Shown here one piece after another: positions 8,231 to 17,624 of a stretch of DNA of 64,000 bases. The stretch is from contig JAKASK010000003.1 in assembly GCA_021819105.1 (NCBI GenBank), forward strand, positions 1 through 64,000. The letters run 5' to 3'. The notes below the pieces were generated by a model. That model was not told the origin of the DNA. It made no database searches and worked only from the letters and a program-made list of their open reading frames with translations. The first letter of the stretch is position 1. Every line of letters starts with the position of its first letter. Made by a program: the position numbers and the translations under genes. This DNA comes from an archaeon. GTDB lineage: Archaea > Thermoproteota > Nitrososphaeria > Nitrososphaerales > Gagatemarchaeaceae.

Positions 8231-9547
8231 TTACTGGCCAATGCAGCCCTCTTCCTTTGACAGGACCAATGAAATCCACTGGTCCCTGATGACAGCCCAT
8301 GAGAATCTCTCTAGAATCGACTGTCTTGCATTGTGTCCAATTCTAGCGCGGAGATCGCCGTCACCACTCAAGAGTTCTATCGACTTACAGAATGAGTCTG
8401 GATTGCCCTCTACGAGGACCCCGTTAACCATGTTGTGGATGGCCGCGCGCACGTCACGACTGTTAAGCGCGATGACTGGCTTCCCCAACGCCATCTCTTG
8501 TAAGATAGTCAGGGACAGGTCAGGGTGAGGTGCCAGGAAGAAGTCACAGCTACTCATAATCTGAGGAAGGACACTTCGCCTTGCCGTCCCTTGTAGCTCT
8601 ACGTTCGACATCCCTGCCAAACCCCCCGAAGGGAATCCGTCGCCAACAATGAGGAACTTCGCCTGCACATCTAATTCTGGGGCTCTCCTTAGGATTTCTA
8701 AGAGGAGGCCGGACCCCTTTTCGGGTGCAATTCGACCGAAGTATCCAACGACTATCCCTGGGTGACCCTCGACGGACTTGATGCCAGGGTCGAACTCGGT
8801 GGTATCAACGCCGGCCGAGATCACCTGTATCTTCTTTGGCGGAACACCGAGAGATATCATCCCCGTCCGTATTGCCTCGCTTTGCGCACGAACCGAATTG
8901 CTGACCTTGCAAGCCAACAGCCCAGTGGTCACGTTCCACAGTCTGCTGCCCGGGGTTGGAGCAAATCCTGGTGGGATGTACCACGGATATGGGTTCCCCT
9001 CCGAGAACACGGTCCTTCTTCCCATCAACCGCGCAGCGAAAGCGGCAAGCAGACCCGACGACTTGTCACTGAAGACCACGGTGGTTCCACGGTACCTCGT
9101 GAGCCCCACTGCCCTAATCATTGCGAGAAAGGCGAAAACGAGCCCGGTCGCTGCGCTCGCCAGAATCTCGAGCCGATTCCCGAATCGGCCTGACATTGAT
9201 GGGTACCTGACGTAGCAGATGCGAACGCTTCCCACCCTGGTCTCCTTCTTGTATGGGGGATAATACGGCGAGAGAATGGTGACGTGCACCTTCTCTGAAA
9301 GCAACAGGGCTACGTTCAGGTCAATTTCCTGTATCCCGGCGGGGACGTTCCTTGTGCTCTTGATTTCGGTCAGAGAGGGAGTCACAATGACAACACTGGT
9401 ACCCCGACAGGCGACGTGTGACAGGTCAGAACCACCTTGTGAACTCCCGTCTGCTCCCGCCCCGTCCCTCGGCTCGCCCATGTGGCCGTTGTCAGGCAAG
9501 CGCACGTGCACTGAGCTGCCGATTATCGAACAGCCTTCGAGAATCAT
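8231..9547 (-). CDS. Glycosyltransferase family 4 (GT-B fold)
   Basis: This is a 438-residue GT4 enzyme. The first Rossmann strand appears only at about residue 50 (SVVIVTPSL), so the N-terminal ~45 residues are either an unusual extension or a mis-chosen start. The acceptor domain has VTILSPYYPPYKKE and a hydrophobic membrane-associated helix (LASAATGLVFAFLAMIRAVG). The donor domain has GIVVGYFGRIAPEKGSGLLLE and FLIVGDGFP. The E-x7-E motif is altered: PDLSLTILQEMALGKPVIA keeps the second Glu position but not the first. It follows another GT4 by 6 nt and is probably co-transcribed with it. Its product and donor are unknown. Confidence 0.85.
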   Translation of the reverse strand: MILEGCSIIGSSVHVRLPDNGHMGEPRDGAGADGSSQGGSDLSHVACRGTSVVIVTPSLTEIKSTRNVPAGIQEIDLNVALLLSEKVHVTILSPYYPPYKKETRVGSVRICYVRYPSMSGRFGNRLEILASAATGLVFAFLAMIRAVGLTRYRGTTVVFSDKSSGLLAAFAARLMGRRTVFSEGNPYPWYIPPGFAPTPGSRLWNVTTGLLACKVSNSVRAQSEAIRTGMISLGVPPKKIQVISAGVDTTEFDPGIKSVEGHPGIVVGYFGRIAPEKGSGLLLEILRRAPELDVQAKFLIVGDGFPSGGLAGMSNVELQGTARRSVLPQIMSSCDFFLAPHPDLSLTILQEMALGKPVIALNSRDVRAAIHNMVNGVLVEGNPDSFCKSIELLSGDGDLRARIGHNARQSILERFSWAVIRDQWISLVLSKEEGCIGQ

Positions 9548-9553
9548 CTAGGC

Positions 9554-10705
9554 TTATCGCCCCCTGGAGACTCTGCTTTCAATCGCTTCTATCACAGCCG
9601 ACGCGGTCCTCTTCCAGGTGAACAGTGCTGCTCGTTCTTTGCCCCGACGCCCCAGGTCGGCGCGCAGACCTGGGTCAGAGAGCAGCCTGAGGGCTGCGGC
9701 TTCTATCTCATCAAGCTTACCGGGTTCGACTAGAATCCCACAGTCGCCAACTACCTCGGGAATGCTCGCAGAGGCGAACGCCACCACCGGTTTGCCCGCA
9801 GACATCGCCTCAAGAAACACGAGCCCGAATCCTTCAACTGTGCTGAGCGAGATGAAAAGGTCGCACGCGGAGTAGTAGTCCGGAAGTGATGCGTCTCCCA
9901 CCTGGCCCTCCACGTAGACCTTGCCTTCAAGCCCAAGGGAAGCGACTTCAAGCTCGACTTCATTCTCAAGGGGGCCTGTGCCCACCAGGACCAACTTCGC
10001 CTGAGGCAGGCGACGCGCAACTCTTTTGAAAACGGCCAAGAGTCCAAGCACCCCCTTTGTTCGGGTCAGATTCCCTACATAGAGTAGAACCTGGCCGGGC
10101 CCGAATCGTGACCGCAAGTCTTCTGGATGGCCCGCGCCAAACTCTCCGGACACTCCTTCAGGTACTGTTACCACCTTGTCAGAACTCAATCCGAAGCGTG
10201 AGACGAAGGACAATGAAGAGTACCGCGAAGGCGTAACGTAGACATCGGCCTTCGAAAGTTCGGAGTATAGGTGGCCAAAAGGATGCGTAAAGAGATTCGA
10301 GACTGAACGGAACGGTTGAACGTGATGGAAAATCGTCGCAGTCCCCCTCCTGCACCTGGTGAAGCTCGAATACGGGTAAGGAAGATTGTAGAGAACATAG
10401 TCAAACGGCCTGGCTCTTCGGAGGTATCTCCAAGCACCGAAGCCGAGGCTCAGGAAGTCAAGCTGCCCAATACTTCCTGGTCTCCCGAGCAGGGACCGCG
10501 TGTCTTTGAATCGCCTGATTTCGACCCCGTTGTGCGAATCTTGTTCGTTTCCGCCGTTCCAGTAGGTCGTGAGGACCTCCACTTCGAAGCCGAGGTCCTT
10601 GAGCCCACCACAGATTCCTTCGGTGTACCTTTCAATGCCTGTGTATACTCCCCGCCGAGGGTAGGGAAAAACGGGGCTAACAATTGCCACTCGGTTTCCT
10701 TTCAA
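9554..10705 (-). CDS. Glycosyltransferase family 4 (GT-B fold)
   Basis: This is a full-length GT4 enzyme of 383 residues. The N-terminal domain opens with VAIVSPVFPYPRRGVYTGIERYTEGICGGL. The donor domain has LLYVGNLTRTKGVLGLLAVFKRV, LVLVGTGPLENEV and the intact E-x7-E in EGFGLVFLEAMSAGKPVVA, followed by GILVEPGKLDEIEAAALRLL. This is the pattern of mannosyl- or glucosyl-transferases acting on polyprenyl-linked oligosaccharides, but no specificity can be claimed. It starts with TTG (MKGNRVAIVS). It lies 124 nt downstream of the asparagine synthetase and 6 nt before the next GT4, so it leads or continues a minus-strand operon. Confidence 0.9.
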   Translation of the reverse strand: MKGNRVAIVSPVFPYPRRGVYTGIERYTEGICGGLKDLGFEVEVLTTYWNGGNEQDSHNGVEIRRFKDTRSLLGRPGSIGQLDFLSLGFGAWRYLRRARPFDYVLYNLPYPYSSFTRCRRGTATIFHHVQPFRSVSNLFTHPFGHLYSELSKADVYVTPSRYSSLSFVSRFGLSSDKVVTVPEGVSGEFGAGHPEDLRSRFGPGQVLLYVGNLTRTKGVLGLLAVFKRVARRLPQAKLVLVGTGPLENEVELEVASLGLEGKVYVEGQVGDASLPDYYSACDLFISLSTVEGFGLVFLEAMSAGKPVVAFASASIPEVVGDCGILVEPGKLDEIEAAALRLLSDPGLRADLGRRGKERAALFTWKRTASAVIEAIESRVSRGR

Positions 10706-10829
10706 AGGAGATTCGCCAATCCCGCTACCCAGTGCGTAACTCGGATTTGGCAGCCTCTGCCTGAAGGAGTCAGCTCAGTTGGTATCATTCGACCCATTCT
10801 GAAACACCGGCACTATACAATCCCCGCCC

Positions 10830-12608
10830 CTAAGCAAGCACGCTTTGCTTCCAGAGCTTTAGGACAGCCAGCCCGAAGTAGCGAACCACAGACCTGTAGT
10901 CGTTTCCATGTTGACTAACCGTGAGGGGCACATCGACCGTTTCATGCAAGTCTTTGGACCATTCGCTCAGGGGGATGGTGAAGCCACCCTTCTTCCGATA
11001 GATTGCTCTTTTTGGCAGAAGGTACCTTTCGACAGCTGCTTTCTTCAAGAGCCATTTGCCGCGTTTGTATGAATCGGGGATCCTTGCCACGGCTTCAACG
11101 AATCTGAAGTCCAGCATCGGAGACCGAAGCTCAAGGCTGCTTGCCATACTCATCTGGTCATCCTTGGCCAGAAAGTCGTTCGCCAGCTGCTGTTCAAAGC
11201 CCAGACGGGCTATTCGCCTCTGAGGGGGAAGGCCCGATTGGGCGACCAGGGTGTCTTCAAACACCTTCCGCGTGTCTGGGCAAGGGGCTCCCAGGATAGC
11301 AGACACTTCGCCTCGGGTGAAGTGGGCGAACCGCAGAGCGACCTGCTGTTCAAAACGAAGCGAGCCGTATTGATTCCGTTCATACCATTCGAGGGCCCCC
11401 ACGTCCCCAACGCCAGCCGTTCTAAGAACCGCCCTTGCTGGAGTCCTGATGAGGCTTGGAAGCTTGAAGTAACGGTTCATGCCGCCGTTGAACCAAGGAT
11501 ACCCGAAGAAATTCTCGTCTCCGCCCTCTCCTGTCAGAGCGACCGTGACGTGCTCTTTGACCTTCTTGCTTAAGAACCATGTCGGAACTATGGAAGGGTC
11601 GCCGATAGGTTCGTCGAGAGATGAAACTATCTCAGGCATGGATCGTAGAATGTCCGGAGATAAAATGAATTCTCTATGATCCAGGTCCAGATTTGAGGCT
11701 ACAAGTGCCGCGAAACCAGTCTCGGAACCGGGGCTGTCGAACCCAAGAGCGAACGTCTTCAGTTTGGCACCCATCATTGACAGCGAAGCACAGACTACGC
11801 TCGAGTCAACACCGCCGCTCAGGAAAGCACCCACCGGGACATCCGCAGAGAGCCTCAGCTTGACTGCTTCATTCAAGGAACTCTCAAGAAGGGAGAGGGC
11901 AGCTTCTTCACTCATCGAACTGTCGACTGCAGAAAGGTTCAACTCCCAGAACCGCCGCCCCCGGACCTCCCCCGACTTCAGGTCAAAGGTCAACATGTGA
12001 CCAGGGAGGAGCCGTCGTATCCCTTCCACCATCGATTCCTCGAGCGGGTTGTACAGATATGTGAGATAGTGCGCGACCGCCCTTTGGTTAAGTCTGACTT
12101 CGAAGTCTGCCGAAATAAGAGCTCGGAGCGATGAAGCGAACCTCAGGACGGTCTCTCCGCCGTCATGCCTCGTATAGTAATACAATGGCTTCTTGCCCAC
12201 TCTATCGCGCGCGAGAATCAGAGTTTGCTTTTTCATGTCGTAGAGTGCGAAGGCGAAGAACCCCCTCAAGTCATCAACGAGAGCCTCCGCCTTTTCTTCG
12301 TAGAGATGAACGATGGTCTCGGTATCACTTGTGGTGTAGAACTTGTGCCCTCTCTGCACAAGTTGTTCCCGAAGTTCCTTGTAGTTGTAGATTTCACCGT
12401 TGAAGACTACCCATACGTCGCCTGCCTCGTTGTGGATAGGCTGGTCCCCTCTCACGAGGTCTATGACCCGCAGCCTCCTCACCCCAAGGCTGACTGCGGC
12501 ATCTTCGTAGGTGCCTTCGGAGTCCGGCCCTCGATGGATCATCTTATCGAGGTAGCACTTGAGGAGTTCTCGGTCCGGGGGGCCGGTGAAACCTGCGATG
12601 CCGCACAA
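10830..12608 (-). CDS. asnB: Asparagine synthetase (glutamine-hydrolysing), AsnB type
   Basis: This enzyme makes asparagine from aspartate, ATP and glutamine, or amidates another carboxylate. The N-terminal Ntn amidotransferase domain starts MCGIAGF, with Cys2 as nucleophile after Met removal, and includes MIHRGPDSEG and FNGEIYNY. The synthetase domain has the pyrophosphate-loop motif SGGVDSS at residues 264-270 and LTGEGGDENFFGYPWF. At 592 residues it is full length. It sits inside a run of glycosyltransferases, directly after a GT4 gene that ends at 12610. AsnB homologues in glycan clusters often amidate sugar acids such as hexuronates, so a glycan role is plausible but unproven. Confidence 0.92.
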   Translation of the reverse strand: MCGIAGFTGPPDRELLKCYLDKMIHRGPDSEGTYEDAAVSLGVRRLRVIDLVRGDQPIHNEAGDVWVVFNGEIYNYKELREQLVQRGHKFYTTSDTETIVHLYEEKAEALVDDLRGFFAFALYDMKKQTLILARDRVGKKPLYYYTRHDGGETVLRFASSLRALISADFEVRLNQRAVAHYLTYLYNPLEESMVEGIRRLLPGHMLTFDLKSGEVRGRRFWELNLSAVDSSMSEEAALSLLESSLNEAVKLRLSADVPVGAFLSGGVDSSVVCASLSMMGAKLKTFALGFDSPGSETGFAALVASNLDLDHREFILSPDILRSMPEIVSSLDEPIGDPSIVPTWFLSKKVKEHVTVALTGEGGDENFFGYPWFNGGMNRYFKLPSLIRTPARAVLRTAGVGDVGALEWYERNQYGSLRFEQQVALRFAHFTRGEVSAILGAPCPDTRKVFEDTLVAQSGLPPQRRIARLGFEQQLANDFLAKDDQMSMASSLELRSPMLDFRFVEAVARIPDSYKRGKWLLKKAAVERYLLPKRAIYRKKGGFTIPLSEWSKDLHETVDVPLTVSQHGNDYRSVVRYFGLAVLKLWKQSVLA

Positions 12609-12609
12609 C

Positions 12610-13767
12610 TTAGGTTAGTCCCTGATAGAGTTTGGCGTAGGCGGGAATCACCTTGTCCCAACTGAACAATCCGAGGGCCTTTGCCCTGATCTTCTTGCCG
12701 AAGTCTCTACGCAAGTCCACATCAGCCAGAAGCAGGTTGACTGCTCGTGCTAGTTCGAGGGGACTGTCATTTGCTTTCAGTATGATGCCATTCTCTCCAT
12801 CGTCAATCAGGTCAGGCACAACTCCGACGCGGGTGCTTATGACCGGCAGACCATACGCAGCTGCATCAAGAATGGTCTGACCGAAGTTCTCATAGAGCGA
12901 GGTGTAAACGAAGATGTCCGAGTTGCGGTAAGCTTCCTGCAAGGCCTCCCCTCTCAGCTCTCCTGTAAACTCGACGTTCTTCAAACCTAGACTACTGGAG
13001 AGCGCCTTCAGTTCTGGCATGACGCCAGCTCTTACCCTCGAACTCCTCACCCCTTCCCCTCCTACAATTTTGAGACGTAGCCGCGGATGGGTCTTGCTGA
13101 GCATGGAGAACGCCCGAAGGAGGAGAGGCAGATTCCTGTCCCGCGTTATTCTTCCCACGAACAACAAACTTTGGTCCCTCTGGTCCGGCTCGACTTCGGC
13201 ACGGCCCCTGTCTTCCACTCCCACTGGAATCTTAACGATCTTGTCTGACCTGCCCTTCAGAAAAGCGGCGACCTCGTTTTCTTCCAGTGAAGAATTGACT
13301 ACTATCGCGTCCGATCTTGATAGCATCTGAAGGCCGCGCCCACGGTCATACGCCCAATAAGGGAGCTTTGCCGAGACGCCCGTGACCATCGATGCGTATC
13401 CACTGGCCATCCCGTGCATTGATATCACGAAAGGCTTGCGCTGCCGACGAGCATACTCGAAGGCCACTTCAGTCTGATAGCTCCGGTAACCGTGCGCGTG
13501 AACCAGGTCGGGCTCGAAGGCTGAAAGCCGATTTCGCAAGTCGGGGGTGTAGAGGTACTGCATGTATTTCATGGCAATCGGGACCCGTTCTATACGAACC
13601 CCGTCGAGATTGTCCTCTCTGGGTGAGTGCTCGGACTTGAAAGTCGTTGTGAAAATCTTCGTGGTCCAAGTAGACTTCATCAGCCCTTTCGATATGATAA
13701 ACGCCTGATTAGCTGGGCCTGTAACATGAGGATAGAAAGATGTGATGGTCCTTGCAACTCGGGGCAT
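12610..13767 (-). CDS. Glycosyltransferase family 4 (GT-B fold)
   Basis: This is a 385-residue GT4 protein. The acceptor domain includes DLVHAHGYRSYQTEVAFEYARR and FVISMHGMASGYA. The donor domain includes SLLFVGRITRDRNLPLLLRAF and LKIVGGEG. The E-x7-E site reads ENFGQTILDAAAYGLPVIS, with Asp replacing the second Glu, a known conservative variation. It ends one base before the asnB ATG, so translation of the two is probably linked. It starts at ATG 13767. The transferred sugar and linkage are unknown. Confidence 0.9.
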   Translation of the reverse strand: MPRVARTITSFYPHVTGPANQAFIISKGLMKSTWTTKIFTTTFKSEHSPREDNLDGVRIERVPIAMKYMQYLYTPDLRNRLSAFEPDLVHAHGYRSYQTEVAFEYARRQRKPFVISMHGMASGYASMVTGVSAKLPYWAYDRGRGLQMLSRSDAIVVNSSLEENEVAAFLKGRSDKIVKIPVGVEDRGRAEVEPDQRDQSLLFVGRITRDRNLPLLLRAFSMLSKTHPRLRLKIVGGEGVRSSRVRAGVMPELKALSSSLGLKNVEFTGELRGEALQEAYRNSDIFVYTSLYENFGQTILDAAAYGLPVISTRVGVVPDLIDDGENGIILKANDSPLELARAVNLLLADVDLRRDFGKKIRAKALGLFSWDKVIPAYAKLYQGLT

Positions 13768-13863
13768 CCGATTATTCGCTTACCTGTACACTATCCAGTG
13801 TGCACAGTCTAAATCGACGAAGAGCACGAACAAGAGGGACGCTGCGGTGCTGGATGAACAGTT

Positions 13864-15777
13864 TCACTCGAACGCAGTCGAGGCAGGTGCCGACAGCAGC
13901 ATCGTCCCAAACACCCCGCCGCTCGAATAGACCAAATCGTTTGTCGAAGTCAGATTTGAGACGTAAACCAGGACCTCGTCCGGGTTTCCATTCACGCCTA
14001 GACGCTGGAATGAAGACAAGGCGTACACAAGATAAGTCCCGGCGGTATAGTTGCTCAAGGACAATGTAGAACTACTCAACGGCAGATTCCACTCGTCAAG
14101 GATTGTGTAACCGTAATACGCCCACGGACTAGTGATTCCGTCAGACGCCACGGACGAAGACGGAGGCAGAGCGGCGAACAAGGACTTCGCGGCAATCTGC
14201 TGGGAGGTTCCCAACATCGGAACGTAGAGAGGGAAACCCGATTTCCCGAAGTAGAGATTGTCACCAGGAGCCACGACAGACGCGAAGAAACCAACGCTTA
14301 GCAGCACCACCAGTGCCAAGACCAGTACCCTTGAAGCACTCAGGCGCGTGAACACCGCACCCAGACAGAGGACCCCGGCGACCGGGACGAAACCACTCAA
14401 CGCGGTTTCGGCCAGTCCCCTTCCCACCACCAGTTGTGAAAGCGATAGGGCGGCGAATGCGGCGGGATAGATCGCAAGGAAGAGCCCTCTTCTGGAGCTC
14501 CCTTCGATCAGTGACTGGCCCAGGTAGAAAGCAACGAAAACGACTGGGAGCACGAGGGGAAGGTAGTAGATGAAGTAATACGGCATGTACGGAGCAGATA
14601 GCTGTGCTATGTGGGCGTAGGGGTATCCAGAGTTGCTCACGAAGTTCTCCACCAGAAGAGTGAACGCCGACTGGGCGACATATAGGAGATAGGTGAGGAC
14701 GGCAGCCAAGTACAACAGAATCAGGATCCTGTTGCCAGGCAAGAGAGTCTTGGCAGAAACGCGCTCCACCAACAGCGTGGCTAATAGACCCACAGCGATC
14801 AGAATTGCTCCGGTAGGGTGGAACAGGAGCGTTCCGACCCCCAGGACAATCACGGAAAGGAACACGGCGGCACGGTTGTCTCTATGAGCGATCAGGAGTG
14901 AAAGGGAGAACAGGCCCAGAGTTGTGGCGAAGGCCAGCGGAGTGATGACGTAGCTGGTGAAGACAGTTGTCATGACCACCGCCACGGCAGAAATCAGTGA
15001 GGCCTTCTCGCCGACGTATCGCCTCACGATGAAATAGAACGCGAACATGAGGAGAGCCTCGATGGCGCTGCCGAGTACCAAGTACCAGAGCTGGAACGGA
15101 ACCGCCAGGCCACTGCTGATCACGACGGCGTTGTAGATGTAGAAAAGGGGGAACCCGAAGTATGTCGCAAGTACGTTGAGGTGTCCGTTGGCGAGAAGGC
15201 TGTGTATAATCGAATAGTGGTAGTAGGGGTCCCACCAGCGGGGCAGGAAGCTAACGAAGAACATCGAGGACAGCGAGTAGAAGCCGAGCAAGTACGATTC
15301 AAACAGGTTGACGACCCTCCATTTGCGAAGTTTGGCCTCGCCAGAGAACGAGAACCGCGCTAGAAGGACGGCGAACATCCCCGTTAGCCCGATGAAATAA
15401 CCCAGTGTTTCGTAGTATACGCTGTCATAGAGAAACACCACCGATGCACAGAACATGAACACGAAGATGAGATGAGAGAGGAGGTCCAGCACGGTAGTCT
15501 TCCCAGCTTCGTAAGGGTGTGTATCGACGCTTGGTCCCTGTCCTCCTGGGGCCCGGAGTCGCCGAGTCGAGAAGTACATCCTGACCCCCAGGAAGACCAT
15601 CAGGAAGGAAAGCGAGAGGAAGAAGAAGACCTGGTTGAACTCGATGAAGGCTCGATACCCATAGTAGACAGACAGTGCGAAAGATGCCAGTTCCAGTCCA
15701 TGGAACAGCCAGCCGAGGTAAGGCAATTTCGTGCTCACGGTTTCCGCCCGGTCACCCGCTTCATTTTGGGGTGGCAA
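13864..15777 (-). CDS. Large multi-pass membrane protein, GT-C-like
   Basis: The protein has 637 residues with roughly 13 or more predicted membrane segments, beginning LELASFALSVYYGYRAF. A first-loop motif, FLPRWWDPYYHYSIIHSLLANGH, resembles the acidic D-x-x-x-H loops of GT-C glycosyltransferases and oligosaccharyltransferase-like proteins. The C-terminal ~130 residues form an exported Ser/Tyr-rich domain (SSSVASDGITSPWAYYGYTILDEW). It probably transfers or polymerises sugars using a polyprenyl-phosphate donor on the outer face. A TATA-like CTTTATGTG at 15795-15803 fits a leaderless TTG start at 15777. Without the full family pattern, a transporter role remains possible. Confidence 0.65.
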   Translation of the reverse strand: MPPQNEAGDRAETVSTKLPYLGWLFHGLELASFALSVYYGYRAFIEFNQVFFFLSLSFLMVFLGVRMYFSTRRLRAPGGQGPSVDTHPYEAGKTTVLDLLSHLIFVFMFCASVVFLYDSVYYETLGYFIGLTGMFAVLLARFSFSGEAKLRKWRVVNLFESYLLGFYSLSSMFFVSFLPRWWDPYYHYSIIHSLLANGHLNVLATYFGFPLFYIYNAVVISSGLAVPFQLWYLVLGSAIEALLMFAFYFIVRRYVGEKASLISAVAVVMTTVFTSYVITPLAFATTLGLFSLSLLIAHRDNRAAVFLSVIVLGVGTLLFHPTGAILIAVGLLATLLVERVSAKTLLPGNRILILLYLAAVLTYLLYVAQSAFTLLVENFVSNSGYPYAHIAQLSAPYMPYYFIYYLPLVLPVVFVAFYLGQSLIEGSSRRGLFLAIYPAAFAALSLSQLVVGRGLAETALSGFVPVAGVLCLGAVFTRLSASRVLVLALVVLLSVGFFASVVAPGDNLYFGKSGFPLYVPMLGTSQQIAAKSLFAALPPSSSVASDGITSPWAYYGYTILDEWNLPLSSSTLSLSNYTAGTYLVYALSSFQRLGVNGNPDEVLVYVSNLTSTNDLVYSSGGVFGTMLLSAPASTAFE

Positions 15778-15818
15778 GTCTTACAGTGTACTCCACATAA
15801 AGGAGGGCGTTGCCCGGT

Positions 15819-16997
15819 CTAGTCTCCGATGACAGAAGAGTAGACTTCGGATTCCCTGGCCGCGTCTTTCTCCCAGTCCAGGGAGCTCAGAGCAAGAGAC
15901 CTCGCCCCCTTTCCAATGCGGTCCCTCATAACCGCGTCTGTGAACAGCTCCCCCATCGCTTCGGAAAGCGCCTGAACCCTCCCTTTCGGCACCACGACGC
16001 CTGTTTCCCCGTCGGAAACGACCTCCAGGAAGCTGGGGACGTCGCTCACAATGACGGGCTTCCCCATGGCAAGGCCCCGATGCAACGGGCCGCTCTGCGA
16101 AGCTCCGAGGTAGGGAAAGACCAAGACGTCAGCCGCGGCGAGAGCGCTCGGCAGGAGGCTCCAAGGGACGTAGCCCGTTGTCACAACCTCCCTTTCGAGT
16201 CCTAAAAGGTCCCTCAGCTTGCTCAGTGACTTCGCATATCGGATGTCAGCGGTCGTTCGTGTTCCTCCCGCGATGACCAACCTGAAGTCCGCCGAGGGGA
16301 ACCTCTTCTTCAGGCGGCCGAAGGCCCGCAGGAGGACATCTTGGCCCTTCCCTTGACCTACGAACCCTGGTTGCATGAACGTGAACGGTCCTTTCAGGAG
16401 CCGATAGTGCGCTAGAAAACGCTCGGGAGAGACTTCGGGACTGAACCTTTGAGTGTCCACCCCGTGATGGAGGACGACGACCTTGTTCGGGTTTACGAAC
16501 GGGAGCGAACGAACCGAACGGGCGACTGACTGCGAGAGGGTGATTATCACCCGCGCTCTAGAGTAGAGTGGTATCAGGAACGGGAGGGTGTGGAACTGCC
16601 TGAGCCCTGGAGCGTCGTGAGCGGTCACCACAAGGGCGAGCCTCTTTTTCAGGAAGAAGGGGAAGGTGAGGAAAGCCCGCGGATAGATGAAAGTCGTGCT
16701 CTGGACGTGCAATACCCGAGGGTTTCGCCTGTTCGCGGCCTTTGCGACCTTCCAGCCGAAGTCCCTCATGGACAGCTCGTTGTAGAGGGGAAACGGACGA
16801 ACGCCAGATCCGCTACTGTGGGAACCGACATCTTCCTTGAAGGTCAGCAGTGCATACCTCTTCGGGTCATGCGCCGAAAGATGTCCCATCAACTCCTCGG
16901 TGTAGTCGGCGACGCCGTCCTTCCGCGGGGGGAAGGTCGAAAGCATCAGTACTTCGGGATTCGTTGGATTCTCGGAAGTAGTGCCCTGTGCCTTCAA
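15819..16997 (-). CDS. Glycosyltransferase family 4 (GT-B fold)
   Basis: This is a GT4 enzyme of about 390 residues. The N-terminal strand is VLMLSTFPPRKDGVADYTEELM, typical of the subgroup annotated as mannosyltransferases. The donor domain has FTFMQPGFVGQGKGQDVLLRAFGRL and LVIAGGTR. The usual E-x7-E is replaced by SGPLHRGLAMGKPVIVSDVPSFLE, so the first acidic residue is missing, which is common in this subgroup. The start may be 16997 or an internal ATG near 16946 that begins just before MLSTFPP. It is the last gene of a run that begins with the carbamoyltransferase, with a 12-nt gap after the DUF1616-like gene. Confidence 0.85.
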   Translation of the reverse strand: MKAQGTTSENPTNPEVLMLSTFPPRKDGVADYTEELMGHLSAHDPKRYALLTFKEDVGSHSSGSGVRPFPLYNELSMRDFGWKVAKAANRRNPRVLHVQSTTFIYPRAFLTFPFFLKKRLALVVTAHDAPGLRQFHTLPFLIPLYSRARVIITLSQSVARSVRSLPFVNPNKVVVLHHGVDTQRFSPEVSPERFLAHYRLLKGPFTFMQPGFVGQGKGQDVLLRAFGRLKKRFPSADFRLVIAGGTRTTADIRYAKSLSKLRDLLGLEREVVTTGYVPWSLLPSALAAADVLVFPYLGASQSGPLHRGLAMGKPVIVSDVPSFLEVVSDGETGVVVPKGRVQALSEAMGELFTDAVMRDRIGKGARSLALSSLDWEKDAARESEVYSSVIGD

Positions 16998-17009
16998 CAG
17001 TTGTCCCCG

Positions 17010-17624
17010 CTACGCTCGTCTCGTCATGTTGAAGTAGATCTGGAGCCAAGCGCCTTCCGTCTTGCCGTTGCTCGTCCAACCGAAGCCCATTTGGTTGGAG
17101 GACGGGCTCAAGGACCAGAGTTCGAAGATGAGCTTCAGAGGCCCCCCCTGTGGAGGCACAGGAAGGGTTGTTGTGTAGGCTCTTCCGTCGATGGAGATCC
17201 CGATTGAATCCGTCCCCCCCTGGCTGGTCAGAGAAGTGATGGTCCAGGCGAAGGGGAGCGTCCAGTTCTGGTTCGTGTCAAGCACCTGATAGTACGATGC
17301 GACCTCCGTCCCGTTCGAAGGCGCCCCCAGCGCACCGTTGGGCAAGATGGTCCCTGAGTCCCCTAACTTGACCACGACCCCTACCAGCTGGGAGGAAGTG
17401 AACCGGTTGCCCACTGTCAGCGTCCAGTTCTCCACCTGGTTCACCACCATGGTGTTGTTGTGGGCGAAGTAGTCTCCCTCCGTTCCGTTGTTGCCGAGGA
17501 CGTAGAACTGGAAGAAGCTGTCCGTCGGCCTGGGGGTGGTCAGGAGGTACACCCCGGTAGAAAGCACCATCAGGAAGACCGCCAGCAGGGCGAGGAATCT
17601 CCACCACCTACGGCTGACGGCCAT
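17010..17624 (-). CDS. DUF1616-like exported C-terminal domain, separate protein
   Basis: The protein has 204 residues with one N-terminal membrane anchor (WRFLALLAVFLMVLSTGVYLLT) and an extracytoplasmic beta-rich domain. Its opening, DSFFQFYVLGNNGTEGDYF, then VNQVENWTLTVGN, matches the C-terminal half of DUF1616 proteins (the FTEFYLLG...YP region). In most archaea this half is fused to a membrane domain; here the membrane half is encoded two genes upstream (18127-18720). Its ATG directly abuts the stop of the preceding gene. DUF1616 genes are often near archaeosortase or surface-glycan genes, and the molecular function is unknown. Confidence 0.65.
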   Translation of the reverse strand: MAVSRRWWRFLALLAVFLMVLSTGVYLLTTPRPTDSFFQFYVLGNNGTEGDYFAHNNTMVVNQVENWTLTVGNRFTSSQLVGVVVKLGDSGTILPNGALGAPSNGTEVASYYQVLDTNQNWTLPFAWTITSLTSQGGTDSIGISIDGRAYTTTLPVPPQGGPLKLIFELWSLSPSSNQMGFGWTSNGKTEGAWLQIYFNMTRRA

